NCBI RefSeq assembly: GCF_000166135.1
Contig: NC_014666.1
Coordinates: forward strand, 7,812,001-7,876,000
Length of the DNA stretch: 64,000 nt
Direction of reading: 5' to 3'
From: Pseudofrankia inefficax
GTDB taxonomy: Bacteria > Actinomycetota > Actinomycetes > Frankiales > Frankiaceae
The notes beneath the pieces are model-generated. The model did no database searches. It saw only the letters and a program-made list of their open reading frames with translations, and was not told the DNA's origin. The position numbers and the translations under genes were made by a program. Positions 33,887 through 41,914 of this stretch are shown piece after piece (position 1 is the stretch's first letter; the number at the start of each line of letters is the position of its first letter).

Positions 33887-34087
33887 CTATGCCAGCGGAC
33901 GATGACGGACGGTCGTAGACGTCTGTGGACTCCAGACCGCCGTGACGTTCACCAGGTGGTCGTCCATGGACGACCGGTCGATGATCTCGAATTCTCCGGT
34001 CACCGATTCAAAATCAACCTTCCCGAAGCCTTCCGGGCCGAATGCTCGTAGAAAGTGGGGTCTATCGGCCGGAGTTGTTTCCATCAT
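33887..34087 (-). CDS. small protein overlapping the STAND gene
   Basis: A 66-residue ORF whose ATG-ATG start (34087) lies inside the 3' end of the STAND-TPR gene, overlapping it by 26 bases in another frame, as in translationally coupled pairs. It reads like a small folded protein (PHFLRAFGPEGFGKVDFESVTGEFEIID, DDHLVNVTAVW) with no recognised family. Lower GC than its surroundings matches the upstream gene. If real it may be a small partner of that protein. Confidence 0.5.
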   Translation of the reverse strand: MMETTPADRPHFLRAFGPEGFGKVDFESVTGEFEIIDRSSMDDHLVNVTAVWSPQTSTTVRHRPLA

Positions 34088-37070
34088 CCGCTAAGGCTTG
34101 TCGGGCCGCCAGTGTGTCTGGGTGGTCGTCGCCGAGAATCCGGCGAGATCGGGTGACGACGTCGTCGAACAACGCTCGCGCCCTCTCGTAGTCGCCCTGA
34201 TCTCGGACTACTAACGCGAGCGCGTGCGCTGCGGCAATCGTGTCGGGATGGTTCTTGCCAAGGATCCTGTCGCGTCGGGTGACGACGTCATCGAACATTG
34301 TCTGAGCCGTCACGTAGTCGCCCTGATCTTGAGCTACGAACGCGAGTTCGTGTGCTGCAGCGATCGTGGACGGATGGTCCTCGCCGAGGATCCGACGCGA
34401 GCGGGCCAAGACGTCGTCGAGCATTGCCCGAGCCATAATGTGGTCGCCCTGACCTCGCACGACACGAGCAAGTTCGTGTGTTGCGGCGATCGTGGACGGA
34501 TGGTCCTCGCCAAGGATCCGACGCGAGCGGGCCGAGACGTCGTCGAATAGCGTGCGCGCCGTCACATAGTCGCTTTGATCCCTAGCTACGAATGCGAGGG
34601 CGTGTGCTGCGGCGATCGTGGACGGATGGTCCTCGCCAAGGATCCGGCTACGTCGGGCCAGAACATCGGCGAACATTGTCTGCGCGGCCGCATAGTCACC
34701 CTGATCCCTTACGACGCGGGCGAGTTGATGTGTGGCTTCAATTGTGGACGGATGGTCGTCACCGAGAATCCGACGCGAGCGGGCCAGGACGTCGTCGAGT
34801 ATTGACCGGGCAGTGGCGTAGTCACCCTGATCTCGAACCGTGAATCCGAGGGCATTTCCGGCCGCGATTGTGTCAGGGTGATCCTCGCCGAGGATCCGTG
34901 CGCGTCGTTTGACGACGTCTTCAAGCATGGTTCGCGACGCCGCATAGTCACCTTGATCCCGCGCGATGGCTGCAAGGTTGTGCGCGGCGCTAAGCGTGTC
35001 CGGATGATCCTCTCCGAGGATCCGGCGATATAAGGTCAGGACGTCGGCGAACATTGTTCGCGCGGTCGTGTAGTCACCCTGGTCTCGCATTACGCCTGCA
35101 AGTTGATGTGCGGCTCCTATTGTCGACAGGTGGTCCTCGCCGAGGATCCTCCGGGACCGGTCCAGGACGTCGGCAAACATTGCCCGTGCCGTCACATAGT
35201 CGCCTTGGTCCTGGACAATGAACGCAAGCGCATGCGCGGCTGCGATCGTGGACGGGTGATCCTCGCCGAGGATTCGACGGCGTCGAGTCAGGACATCGTC
35301 GAACATTGTTCGCGCGGTCGCGTAGTCACCCTGATCTCGCACGACGCGAGCGAGTTGATGCGCGGCGTCAATTGTGGACAGATGGTCCTCGCCGAGGATC
35401 CTCCGGGATCGGGCCAGGACATCGTCAAACATTGCGCGCGCCATCACATAGTCACCCTGGTCTCGGACTACGAACGCGAGTGCATGCGCGGCGCTCAGCG
35501 TGTGCGGATCGTCTTCGCCGAGAATTTCCTTGCTATGATCTAGTGCGCTCTCACCCAGGCTGCGACTGCTCGGGTAATCGCCGCGGTCCCGTAGATATCG
35601 GATCAGCCAGGCGACCATGTTGCGGCTATCCGGGTCGTTATCGTCAACTAACCCGATGGCCAGCGCGTGCGCGTGCAGGAGGGCATACCGAGGCCACGCC
35701 TCCGGCCGGTCGCGCACCTGAGGATGTCCATGGGCAATGAGTCGACGCGCCACCCTGCGCAAGAACGATCGCAATTCGCCGGGCGTATCATCCCGCAGAA
35801 CGCGCGCGACTAGCCGGTGCATAACCACCGCGTCTGTGCCCTCGGTGCGGCGCACGAGCGCCAACGCGAGCACCCGACCAACCAACTCGGCCCATGCAAT
35901 CCGGTCCGCGGCCACCTCATTCAACGGGGCTGGAAGGATCTCAGCAGCGTGCGGACCCACCAGGTCCAGCGGGATCGGCTCCGGAGCAAACTGCGCAAAC
36001 AGCCGAGCTACCATCACCACAGCCGGGTCGTCGAAGGCGTGAAGAATCACCGTCCATGTCGCTGCGACCGGCCGGACGCCGCTCGGTGCACCCCGGCCCA
36101 TCAGCCGTTGTAGCTCCGTCGCCAGCAGATCAGCGTACTCGGAAGGCGCCATCGATGTCGCCCCTAAGAACGCCCCGGCCTGCTCGACCGCCAGCGGCAG
36201 ATTTCCCAAGGCTGTGACGATCCGGCCCGCGTCTTCTTCACCTACATGCTCGACGTGCGCCCGCAGCAGCATCACCGCGTCTGCCGACGGCAGCACGTCT
36301 ACGGCAATAGTGCGCGCCAGCCCCGACCAGCGATGATCACGCGAAGTCACCAGCACGTGTCCACCCGACACCGCCGCCGCCCTCAGCACCCCGAACAGGT
36401 CCTCCGGCTCGCCCACGTTGTCCAGCACCAGCAGCCAGCGGGAGAACCTATTACTCGACGCCAACATTGTTACGAGCGCATCGACCGACTCCTCGGCAGA
36501 CCCGACTGTCGCAATCCCCACCCGCTCCACCAGCCGGGTAAATGCAGCTAAGGCCGACGACGACTCCTCCGCCGGTATCCACCACACAAGGTCGTACTGT
36601 CCGCCAAATCGGTAGCAGTACTCCACCGCCAATTGTGTCTTCCCTACGCCGCCCAGCCCATGGAGTGCGACTGGCAGGACCGCAGCTGACCCTGACCCCA
36701 CCAGCCGCTCCCGCAACGCTGCCAGTTCATCCTCCCGCCCAACGAACAGCGGATTTCGCGGCCAAGCCACCTCCCACACCACGCCGCCTGCCGGGCCGCC
36801 CGGCGACGACCCGCCAGGTCCGGTGTCGAGACCCGGATGACCCGGAAACCGGTGACGAGCGATTGTCATCAGCCGTTCCGCGCCTCCAACGGCGACACCA
36901 TGGGCGAGCAGCGTCGAAACCGCCGTCCAGAACACTCGCGGACTTTCAGAACTCCACGGCACATCGGCCGTCGCGATCCCCGCCTCCTGCACCAGTTGAC
37001 GCGCCGACACCGGGTCCGCGAAAACCTCGGCAAGCGCAGCGATCTGCCAGTCGGTCAGACCCGACCTCAT
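34062..37070 (-). CDS. EAD1-like / NB-ARC / TPR STAND NTPase
   Basis: A 1002-residue STAND-class ATPase. Residues 1 to about 80 (GLTDWQIAALAEVFADPVSA, then FWTAVSTLLAHG) resemble effector-associated domain 1, an adaptor of bacterial conflict systems. An NB-ARC ATPase follows: FVGREDELAAL, Walker A HGLGGVGKT (about residue 140), Walker B WLLVLDNV, GHVLVTSRD, and the GLPL-like GNLPLAVEQAG. After a helical linker come twelve 42-residue TPR units of the kinesin-light-chain type, each ending RRILGEDHPxT. Start ATG 37070 follows GGGGGGTGG; an in-frame ATG lies at 37106. Such proteins sense a ligand through the repeats, oligomerise with ATP and trigger an effector. No effector domain is fused, so a separate EAD1 partner is expected elsewhere. 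GC content is lower than in neighbouring genes. Confidence 0.85.
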   Translation of the reverse strand: MRSGLTDWQIAALAEVFADPVSARQLVQEAGIATADVPWSSESPRVFWTAVSTLLAHGVAVGGAERLMTIARHRFPGHPGLDTGPGGSSPGGPAGGVVWEVAWPRNPLFVGREDELAALRERLVGSGSAAVLPVALHGLGGVGKTQLAVEYCYRFGGQYDLVWWIPAEESSSALAAFTRLVERVGIATVGSAEESVDALVTMLASSNRFSRWLLVLDNVGEPEDLFGVLRAAAVSGGHVLVTSRDHRWSGLARTIAVDVLPSADAVMLLRAHVEHVGEEDAGRIVTALGNLPLAVEQAGAFLGATSMAPSEYADLLATELQRLMGRGAPSGVRPVAATWTVILHAFDDPAVVMVARLFAQFAPEPIPLDLVGPHAAEILPAPLNEVAADRIAWAELVGRVLALALVRRTEGTDAVVMHRLVARVLRDDTPGELRSFLRRVARRLIAHGHPQVRDRPEAWPRYALLHAHALAIGLVDDNDPDSRNMVAWLIRYLRDRGDYPSSRSLGESALDHSKEILGEDDPHTLSAAHALAFVVRDQGDYVMARAMFDDVLARSRRILGEDHLSTIDAAHQLARVVRDQGDYATARTMFDDVLTRRRRILGEDHPSTIAAAHALAFIVQDQGDYVTARAMFADVLDRSRRILGEDHLSTIGAAHQLAGVMRDQGDYTTARTMFADVLTLYRRILGEDHPDTLSAAHNLAAIARDQGDYAASRTMLEDVVKRRARILGEDHPDTIAAGNALGFTVRDQGDYATARSILDDVLARSRRILGDDHPSTIEATHQLARVVRDQGDYAAAQTMFADVLARRSRILGEDHPSTIAAAHALAFVARDQSDYVTARTLFDDVSARSRRILGEDHPSTIAATHELARVVRGQGDHIMARAMLDDVLARSRRILGEDHPSTIAAAHELAFVAQDQGDYVTAQTMFDDVVTRRDRILGKNHPDTIAAAHALALVVRDQGDYERARALFDDVVTRSRRILGDDHPDTLAARQALADDGNNSGR
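34090..35600 (-). repeat. 126-bp tandem coding repeat, 12 units
   Basis: Twelve units of 126 bp encode the TPR array. Several are nearly identical in DNA, with recurring blocks such as GGATGGTCCTCGCCGAGGAT and GTCACCCTGATC. Identity this high at the nucleotide level implies recent duplication or gene conversion. Confidence 0.92.
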
Positions 37071-38013
37071 GCCACCCCCCGGCAGCCCGAACCACCCGAG
37101 CGACACAGTCTGTGACGCTGTCGATCAGCATCCCATGTTCCGCCACCAACCAGCACATCAGCAGAGGACCCGGCGAGCTACTACGGGACACTGGTCAGTC
37201 AGCGGCCGTCTAGGACAGGCGGGTCCGGAGATCGAGAGGGGTTGGTTGACGGTCAGGCCAGCGGAGAGCGACGCCCGCCGAGGTTCCAACATCGAAATTC
37301 GGGTGTGATGCTTGATACGACGGCTGTGACGGTTGGGAGTTGGCATGCCTGCACGACTGCAACGTGTAGTCCGACTACGCGGCCCGCAGTGCGAAGTCGA
37401 TCATGCGCCGGCAGCCAGCGTTGCAGCCAAGCCGGCAGACGGCGGACGAGAGTGGATGCCCGCAGAATTCATTCGACGCGTGACCTGCACTTACAGATGT
37501 TCACGGACAATGACCAATATCTCTTGATTCGCGGGTCGAGGACCGCCCGCACGACGGTGCCGTCCCGCGCTGCCTGCCGCTTCCGCTCCTCGACGCCCGC
37601 GCGCTTGCGGTGCCCGCGGGCAGGAACGCGTGGTCTCAGTCTTGGTCTCGTTCACGGCCGTTCAGCGGCGGTCGAGACCACATAGTGGCATTGCCCCGCC
37701 AGCGTCGCGGACCGCCGTGAAGGCTGGCGTACGAGCCACCGTGGCACTCCTAAGCGGTAGGCCGCGGGTCCGATTCCTGCCGGGGCGCTCTCCATGTCTG
37801 ACCAGCGCGTTTGCAACGCCACGCCAGGCCATCACCGATGGCTATGCGCTTCGGTCGTGGGCCTACTAACCTCCGAGATGCGACGCTCCGACGCGCGCGG
37901 GCGGGTGGCGGCCGACGCGCCCGCCGAGCCAGCACCGCGCGCAGGCGGCTGCGTGGCGGTCGCCGGGTCCTGGCCGTGCGCGGCGCGTGCGGCGAGACGT
38001 GGTGGAGGGGCTG
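37071..38013. other. region upstream of the STAND gene, including right island boundary
   Basis: A 943-base stretch without a gene I can support. Its left half is the promoter side of the STAND gene; open frames at 37242-37685 have an unnatural amino-acid composition (Arg/Thr/Ser-rich, no recurrent pattern). The right part from 37747 is the duplicated tRNA end and flank. Confidence 0.55.
37747..37990 (+). repeat. direct repeat B: partial tRNA-Arg copy and flank
   Basis: Bases 37747-37786 copy the 3' 40 bases of tRNA-Arg(CCT) with one difference (A to G in the T-stem). The acceptor and D-arm halves are missing, so it is not a functional tRNA. About 200 diverged bases after it resemble those after the intact tRNA. 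It marks the right end of the 5.2-kb island. Confidence 0.8.
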
Positions 38014-38328
38014 GTGGCTCTCAACAAGCGGGGTAGCAGACTGATCGTGGTCGACGGCGACCACTACCGCTGGATCGTTCGCCGGAAGCCGACGTATTGC
38101 CAGGGCAACGCCTGGACACCACTCAGCTTCGCGGTTGAACGCGCGAACCCGCCCGGCCGCACCGCCCTCGTCGTCCGCCTGGCCACCCCTCGTCTGGACA
38201 ACTGGCTAATGGCCCCGGCCGCCCCCTTACTTCCCTCCGCGGTCGCCAGCGCCATTCGACAAGCGCTGGAGCACGGATGGCGGCCAAGTGCTCCGGGCTC
38301 GCCTTTCGTACTCGACCTCGGGCGATAG
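38014..38328 (+). CDS. conserved hypothetical protein
   Basis: A protein of about 104 residues (113 from GTG 37987). The run GSRLIVVDGDHYRWIVRRKPTYCQG, then LSFAVERA, VVRLATPRLDNWL and AIRQALEHGWRP matches a recurrent small actinobacterial protein whose function is unknown to me. The strand-rich first half and the final helix with W-x-P suggest a complete domain. GTG 38014 follows GGAGGGG closely. It is the first gene to the right of the island boundary. Confidence 0.65.
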   Translation: MALNKRGSRLIVVDGDHYRWIVRRKPTYCQGNAWTPLSFAVERANPPGRTALVVRLATPRLDNWLMAPAAPLLPSAVASAIRQALEHGWRPSAPGSPFVLDLGR

Positions 38329-38431
38329 CAGCCCGCGTCGTCGCGGGCCGGGCCCGTCAAATCCGAGGGCCTTGCCCTCATGGCTGGGGCGAGCGTGATT
38401 CCTCCCGAGAGCTGGCGGGCTTGTCCCCACC

Positions 38432-38505
38432 GCCGGGTTCTCGGCCGGGCAAGGTCCGCCAACGCCCCCTGACCCGAGCCCCAGCCATACGGATCTTGCG
38501 CGGTC
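38432..38505. repeat. GCAAGATCCGCCAACG repeat cluster, copy 2
   Basis: CCGGGTTCTCGGCCGGGCAAGGTCCGCCAACG is 33 bases long here as at 33292-33325, with three differences, and the inverted partner CGGATCTTGCGCGG follows at 38490. It abuts the truncated 5' edge of the transposase remnant. Confidence 0.7.
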
Positions 38506-38508
38506 GGG

Positions 38509-38889
38509 GTTCCGATCGACGGCGACCAGCTCCACATCTTCGACCCGCAAACCGGCGGGCTCCTCCGCACCCAGTCGAACCCGCTCACCCCCGACCAGGC
38601 CCGCCGGGTCCAGGGCGCCCGTCCCGCCGGCCCACAACCCGGCCCTCGATCGAGCCTGCCACCGTCCAGCGCCGCGTCTCGGACTCCGGCCCTGTCATGA
38701 TCGCCGGCCAGTACGTCCTCGTCGGCCGACGCGCCGCCGGCCGCACGATCACCGCCCACGCCGCCGACCCCCACGATCACCACCGAAGTCGGAGACGGCG
38801 AACCACCCCGCGCCCTCGGCCGGACCACCAGCCGGCCCGTCACGAGGATCAAGGCCTACCGGCCCCCCAAGGCCGGTTCAGTTTCCTAG
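38509..38889 (+). pseudogene. frameshifted transposase/integrase C-terminal remnant
   Basis: Reading through two frameshifts gives a coherent tail: GDQLHIFDPQTGGLLRTQSN, PLTPDQARRVQGARPAG; then (frame change near 38645) EPATVQRRVSDSGPVMIAGQ and VLVGRRAAGRTITAHAAD; then (change near 38775) ITTEVGDGEPPRALGRTTSR and PVTRIKAYRPPKAGSVS-stop. This is the C-terminal portion typical of rve/IS481-like transposases of actinobacteria. The catalytic DDE core is absent, the left edge is cut at the repeat cluster, and the frameshifts rule out activity. CATCAGGTGGGAC and CATCAACTGGGAC at 38903-38940 may be what is left of the insertion-sequence end. Confidence 0.55.
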
Positions 38890-38946
38890 CCCTGCCGTCA
38901 GGCATCAGGTGGGACAGAAACGTCATGCATCAACTGGGACTAGACA

Positions 38947-39315
38947 CTAGCTCGGCAGGCGCTTCAGCGCGTCAACGATCTCGTACAGGACTTCACCGAG
39001 TCGATCTGTATCGGTGCCACCGAGAACCTTTCGCTCCACCTTGGCCACGGCATCGCGAACCCGATCGAGAGTCCCATTCAGTGCGAGCACCACTCCCGCC
39101 CGCTGGCCCAGAGGTGATCGAAATGGACCTTGTACTGGTCGAACGCGCCGTCGTACTGTTTGCAGCAAAGGTGGAAGGTAAGACTCCAGTGCCCAAGTCG
39201 ATCCGCGATCGTCCCGCGGCGGCCACACCGAGGGAGCTGGGTCGGTGCGGCTCTCCCACATGGAGACCTGGCCTTTGGTGACGCCGATGGCGAGGGCGAC
39301 TTCGGCCTGGGTCAT
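38947..39315 (-). CDS. XRE-type helix-turn-helix protein
   Basis: A 122-residue ORF starting with TQAEVALAIGVTKGQVSMWE, the second and recognition helices of an XRE domain. The middle (about residues 25-70) is Arg/Pro-rich and unlike a folded domain; the end (LDRVRDAVAKVERKVLGGTD, EVLYEIVDALKRLPS) forms a helix pair. Upstream of the ATG the frame continues with LGRLPASDELAAVR, which would complete the first helix, but no start codon supports it. The gene may be a worn copy with a compensated frameshift in the middle. No target can be proposed. Confidence 0.5.
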   Translation of the reverse strand: MTQAEVALAIGVTKGQVSMWESRTDPAPSVWPPRDDRGSTWALESYLPPLLQTVRRRVRPVQGPFRSPLGQRAGVVLALNGTLDRVRDAVAKVERKVLGGTDTDRLGEVLYEIVDALKRLPS

Positions 39316-39644
39316 CCGAACTGCTGCGAGTTCGTCTGAGGCCGGTAGCCGGCCTAACGGGGCGATCTGCTTGGTGGCGCTGGGTCTGGCGGGTCACGGA
39401 TGGACACCGACAGAACGTCGGGATTCCTGCAGCTTCGGTGTTATCTATGACCAGCGGTCGCTCAACGTGAGCTGGGTCGCCGCAGGGGAATCAGACAGCT
39501 GCTTGTCTCGGAAGCGACTGCCGTTGATACCGACGTCCCCCAGAGTGGACACTTCGGTCAAGCGTTGGCGGTAGGCCCGCCGCGCGGGACGGTGAGCGCT
39601 GCTTGATCGGGCGGCCTCGCGAGCCGGAGCACACGGGGGGCGCC
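39316..39644. other. intergenic region before the kinase gene
   Basis: A 329-base region between the divergent XRE-type gene and the Ser/Thr kinase gene. I see no gene, RNA or convincing operator here beyond short GC palindromes. Confidence 0.5.
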
Positions 39645-41048
39645 GTGGAGAACGAGACGATCCGCTACCTAAATGGCGAGCGGTACCGGCTGCTGGAGCC
39701 GCTCGGTTCTGGCGGGTTCGGGACGGTGTGGAAGGCCCTCGACCAGCGGTTGCGGGTCGATGTCGCCATCAAGGAACTGGCAGTTCCGGGCGGCGTCGAC
39801 GACCCGACGTTCGCGGAACGAGTGGCCCGCGCGGAGCGGGAGGCTCGCAACGTCGTGAAGCTGCGCGACCATCCCCATGTCGTGTCTGTGCACGACGTAC
39901 TGACGGAGCGAGGCCGGCCGTGGATCGTGATGCAGCTGGTCTCTGGCCGTTCGCTGGCGCAGATCCTCAGGGAGGATGGGCCGTTGCCGGAGGCCGACGT
40001 GGCCCGGATCGCGGTGGAGGTCATCGACGCGCTGGCCGCAGCGCACGCCCTGGGCATCACCCACCGGGACGTCAAGCCCGCGAACATCATGCTCACCCCT
40101 GAGGGTCGTGCAGTGCTCGTCGACTTCGGAATCGCAGTCCAGGAATCCGACACGAACATCACCCACGGCGTCATCGGCACCCTTGCGTACACCGCGCCGG
40201 AACGTTTCGACGGCGAGCGGGGCACGCCGGCCAGCGACGCGTTCTCCCTCGGCGCCACGCTTTACCATGTCGTCGAAGGGAGTTCTCCCTTCGCGCGCGC
40301 GGAGCAGCAGGCGACCCTGCACGCGGTGCTGTCCGAAAATCCGCCACTGGCCCAGCGGGCGCCGGGCCTCGCGCCGGTTCTGGCCGGGCTGCTCGCCAAG
40401 GACCCGGCCGACCGGCTGACCTTGATGGCTGCCCGGGAACGCATTCTGCGCCTATCGCCGGGCTCGGCCACCACTCCGCGGCCGGCCGAGGGCACGCCTG
40501 CCCCCTTACCGCCTACCAGGCCCGAGCAGCCCACGGCAGCCCGGCCAGCAGCCCGGCCCACAAGGCCGACACCCGCGCCAGCCCCCCGGCCAGACAAGAT
40601 CCAGTTCAGGTTCCACTTCCCGGTGGCCTTCTTCTTGTTCAGCCTGACCCTCCTCGGCATCGGGATCTATTTCTGTACCCGGGCGCCGGCCACTCCCAGG
40701 TCCTCCGGCGACATATTTAGTATTCTCGTAGCCTCAATCGGGACTCCGCTCGGGGCGATATTTTTCCTTGCGACCGTGCTACCCTCTGGCCGCCTCACAT
40801 TAGACAGCAAAGGAATAACGACGGAAATGCGGGGAATAAGGCCCACGGTAAACGTTCGCTGGGCTGATGTCCTAACTATTCGCATTGATCAGGGGGTGTT
40901 GGGACTCACCGCCCGGGGGAACGGCAAGCGCTCGCCGACGACCGTCACGGTCTGTCAGCTGGACCGGCTTGTCGACACCACACCCGCGCAGATCGAGGAG
41001 GCGCTACGCCTGTTCGCCGGCGCGGCCTGGACACGCGGCCGGAGATAG
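39645..41048 (+). CDS. transmembrane Ser/Thr protein kinase
   Basis: A 467-residue Hanks-type (PknB-like) kinase. The kinase domain is complete: glycine loop GSGGFG (about residues 21-26), VAIKEL with Lys43, HRDVKPAN with the catalytic Asp142, DFG at 160-162 and an APE motif. After a Pro/Ala/Thr-rich linker come two hydrophobic segments (FPVAFFLFSLTLLGIGIYF; SILVASIGTPLGAIFFLATVL) and a C-terminal beta-rich domain that resembles a PH-like membrane domain (LTLDSKGITTEMRGI). It lacks PASTA repeats. GTG 39645 is preferred over GTG-type starts at 39603. The C-terminal 450 bp is noticeably lower in GC. No phosphatase or FHA gene is adjacent. Confidence 0.85.
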   Translation: MENETIRYLNGERYRLLEPLGSGGFGTVWKALDQRLRVDVAIKELAVPGGVDDPTFAERVARAEREARNVVKLRDHPHVVSVHDVLTERGRPWIVMQLVSGRSLAQILREDGPLPEADVARIAVEVIDALAAAHALGITHRDVKPANIMLTPEGRAVLVDFGIAVQESDTNITHGVIGTLAYTAPERFDGERGTPASDAFSLGATLYHVVEGSSPFARAEQQATLHAVLSENPPLAQRAPGLAPVLAGLLAKDPADRLTLMAARERILRLSPGSATTPRPAEGTPAPLPPTRPEQPTAARPAARPTRPTPAPAPRPDKIQFRFHFPVAFFLFSLTLLGIGIYFCTRAPATPRSSGDIFSILVASIGTPLGAIFFLATVLPSGRLTLDSKGITTEMRGIRPTVNVRWADVLTIRIDQGVLGLTARGNGKRSPTTVTVCQLDRLVDTTPAQIEEALRLFAGAAWTRGRR

Positions 41049-41173
41049 GCCGCACCGCTTCGACGGCCGACGCGGTGTCCGTCGCAGTACACGTCTGCTC
41101 CACCTCGCGCCCAGTCCCCTGGCCGGCGGGGCGCTGCAGGCGCCCAGATCGCCTAGGATGTCGGTGTCCAGCG

Positions 41174-41392
41174 GAGGTGCTGGCAGATCCACTCGCTCAC
41201 GACCACATCCACGGGCAGTACCGCTCTCACGTCTACCCATCGGACGTCGTCCGGCTGACTGGACGAGTAACCGGCCAACGACTCGACGACAGCGGCGACG
41301 CCGTGGTCGAGATCGAGACCTGGGCGACCAACCAGCGCGGCCAGAACGTCATGGCGGGCACCGCTCCCGACGCGCTCCCGCGCAGACCATGA
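41174..41392 (+). pseudogene. MaoC-like dehydratase C-terminal remnant
   Basis: The frame encodes ADPLAHDHIHGQYRSHVYPS, then DVVRLTGRVTGQRLDDSGDA, then VEIETWATNQRGQNVMAGTA. This is the C-terminal end of a hot-dog MaoC/enoyl-CoA hydratase domain: the VYPGD-like step and the terminal NQRGxxVMxGTAxxxLP motif. The first half, with the catalytic Asp/His, is missing, and upstream sequence in this frame has no family similarity. It ends 12 bp before the universal stress protein start. Confidence 0.7.
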
Positions 41393-41403
41393 GGACGCAC
41401 CAC

Positions 41404-41829
41404 ATGGACACGATCATTGTCGGCGTCGATGGAAGTGACACCGCGAGCAAGGCGGCCACAACAGCCGCCACACTCGCTTCCGCCCTCGGATACGAGCTGA
41501 TCGTCGTCAGCGCCTTCAGCTCCACCGACCGGCCGCAGACAGCTCGCCCCTTCGACGAACTCGACCTGACCGCGAGCGACACCGCACTGAAGATCGCCGA
41601 GCAGGCGATCGGGGATCTCCCGACCGACTTCGCCAGCCTGCCAACCACTCCCCGCTCGGAGCTCGGCAAGCCGGCTGACGTGCTCGTCAGCGTCGCCGAG
41701 GAACTCGGAGCGAGCATCATCGTGGTGGGCAACAAGCGCGTCCAGGGCGTCACCCGGGTCCTGGGCAGTATCGCCGCGGACGTCGCCCATCGCGCGCCCT
41801 GCGACGTCTACATCGCGCACACCCACTGA
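41404..41829 (+). CDS. universal stress protein (UspA family)
   Basis: A single Usp domain of 141 residues. It opens with MDTIIVGVDGSDTASKAATTAA and ends with the ATP-binding loop and strand: IIVVGNKRVQGVTRVLGSIAADVAHRAPCDVYI. The consensus G-x2-G-x9-G-(S/T) is only partly kept (GNKRVQG..GS), so nucleotide binding is likely but not certain. Such proteins respond to hypoxia, starvation or other stress. ATG 41404 is chosen because GAGGACG precedes it; ATG 41389 is in frame. A hairpin (41835-41878) follows the stop. Confidence 0.9.
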   Translation: MDTIIVGVDGSDTASKAATTAATLASALGYELIVVSAFSSTDRPQTARPFDELDLTASDTALKIAEQAIGDLPTDFASLPTTPRSELGKPADVLVSVAEELGASIIVVGNKRVQGVTRVLGSIAADVAHRAPCDVYIAHTH

Positions 41830-41834
41830 GGAGA

Positions 41835-41878
41835 CAGCCGCGGGCCTGGCGCTGGTCATGTGATCGGGTCCGCGGCTG
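41835..41878 (+). terminator. hairpin after the universal stress gene
   Basis: CAGCCGCGG (41835-41843) pairs with CCGCGGCTG (41870-41878) around a 26-base loop, starting 5 bp after the stop. No T-tract. Confidence 0.5.
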
Positions 41879-41914
41879 GGGTCACGCGGGGAGGGGACCG
41901 CGTCTGATCGCGGG

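Noticed and set aside
34090-35600. Regular repeats that could be mistaken for a CRISPR array
   Set aside because: The 126-bp units are contiguous, in frame and encode TPR helices; there are no unique spacers.
37242-37685. 147-codon open frame upstream of the STAND gene
   Set aside because: Composition is Arg/Thr/Ser-rich with no strand or helix pattern, no good ribosome site and no recognised similarity; other frames in the same place are equally open.
37747-37786. Second tRNA-Arg gene
   Set aside because: Only the anticodon loop to acceptor-stem part is present; the 5' acceptor strand and D-arm are missing, so it cannot fold as a tRNA.
38064-38852. 262-codon minus-strand frame across 38.1-38.9 kb
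   Set aside because: It spans a conserved hypothetical gene, a repeat cluster and a transposase remnant on the plus strand, and its translation has no protein-like pattern.
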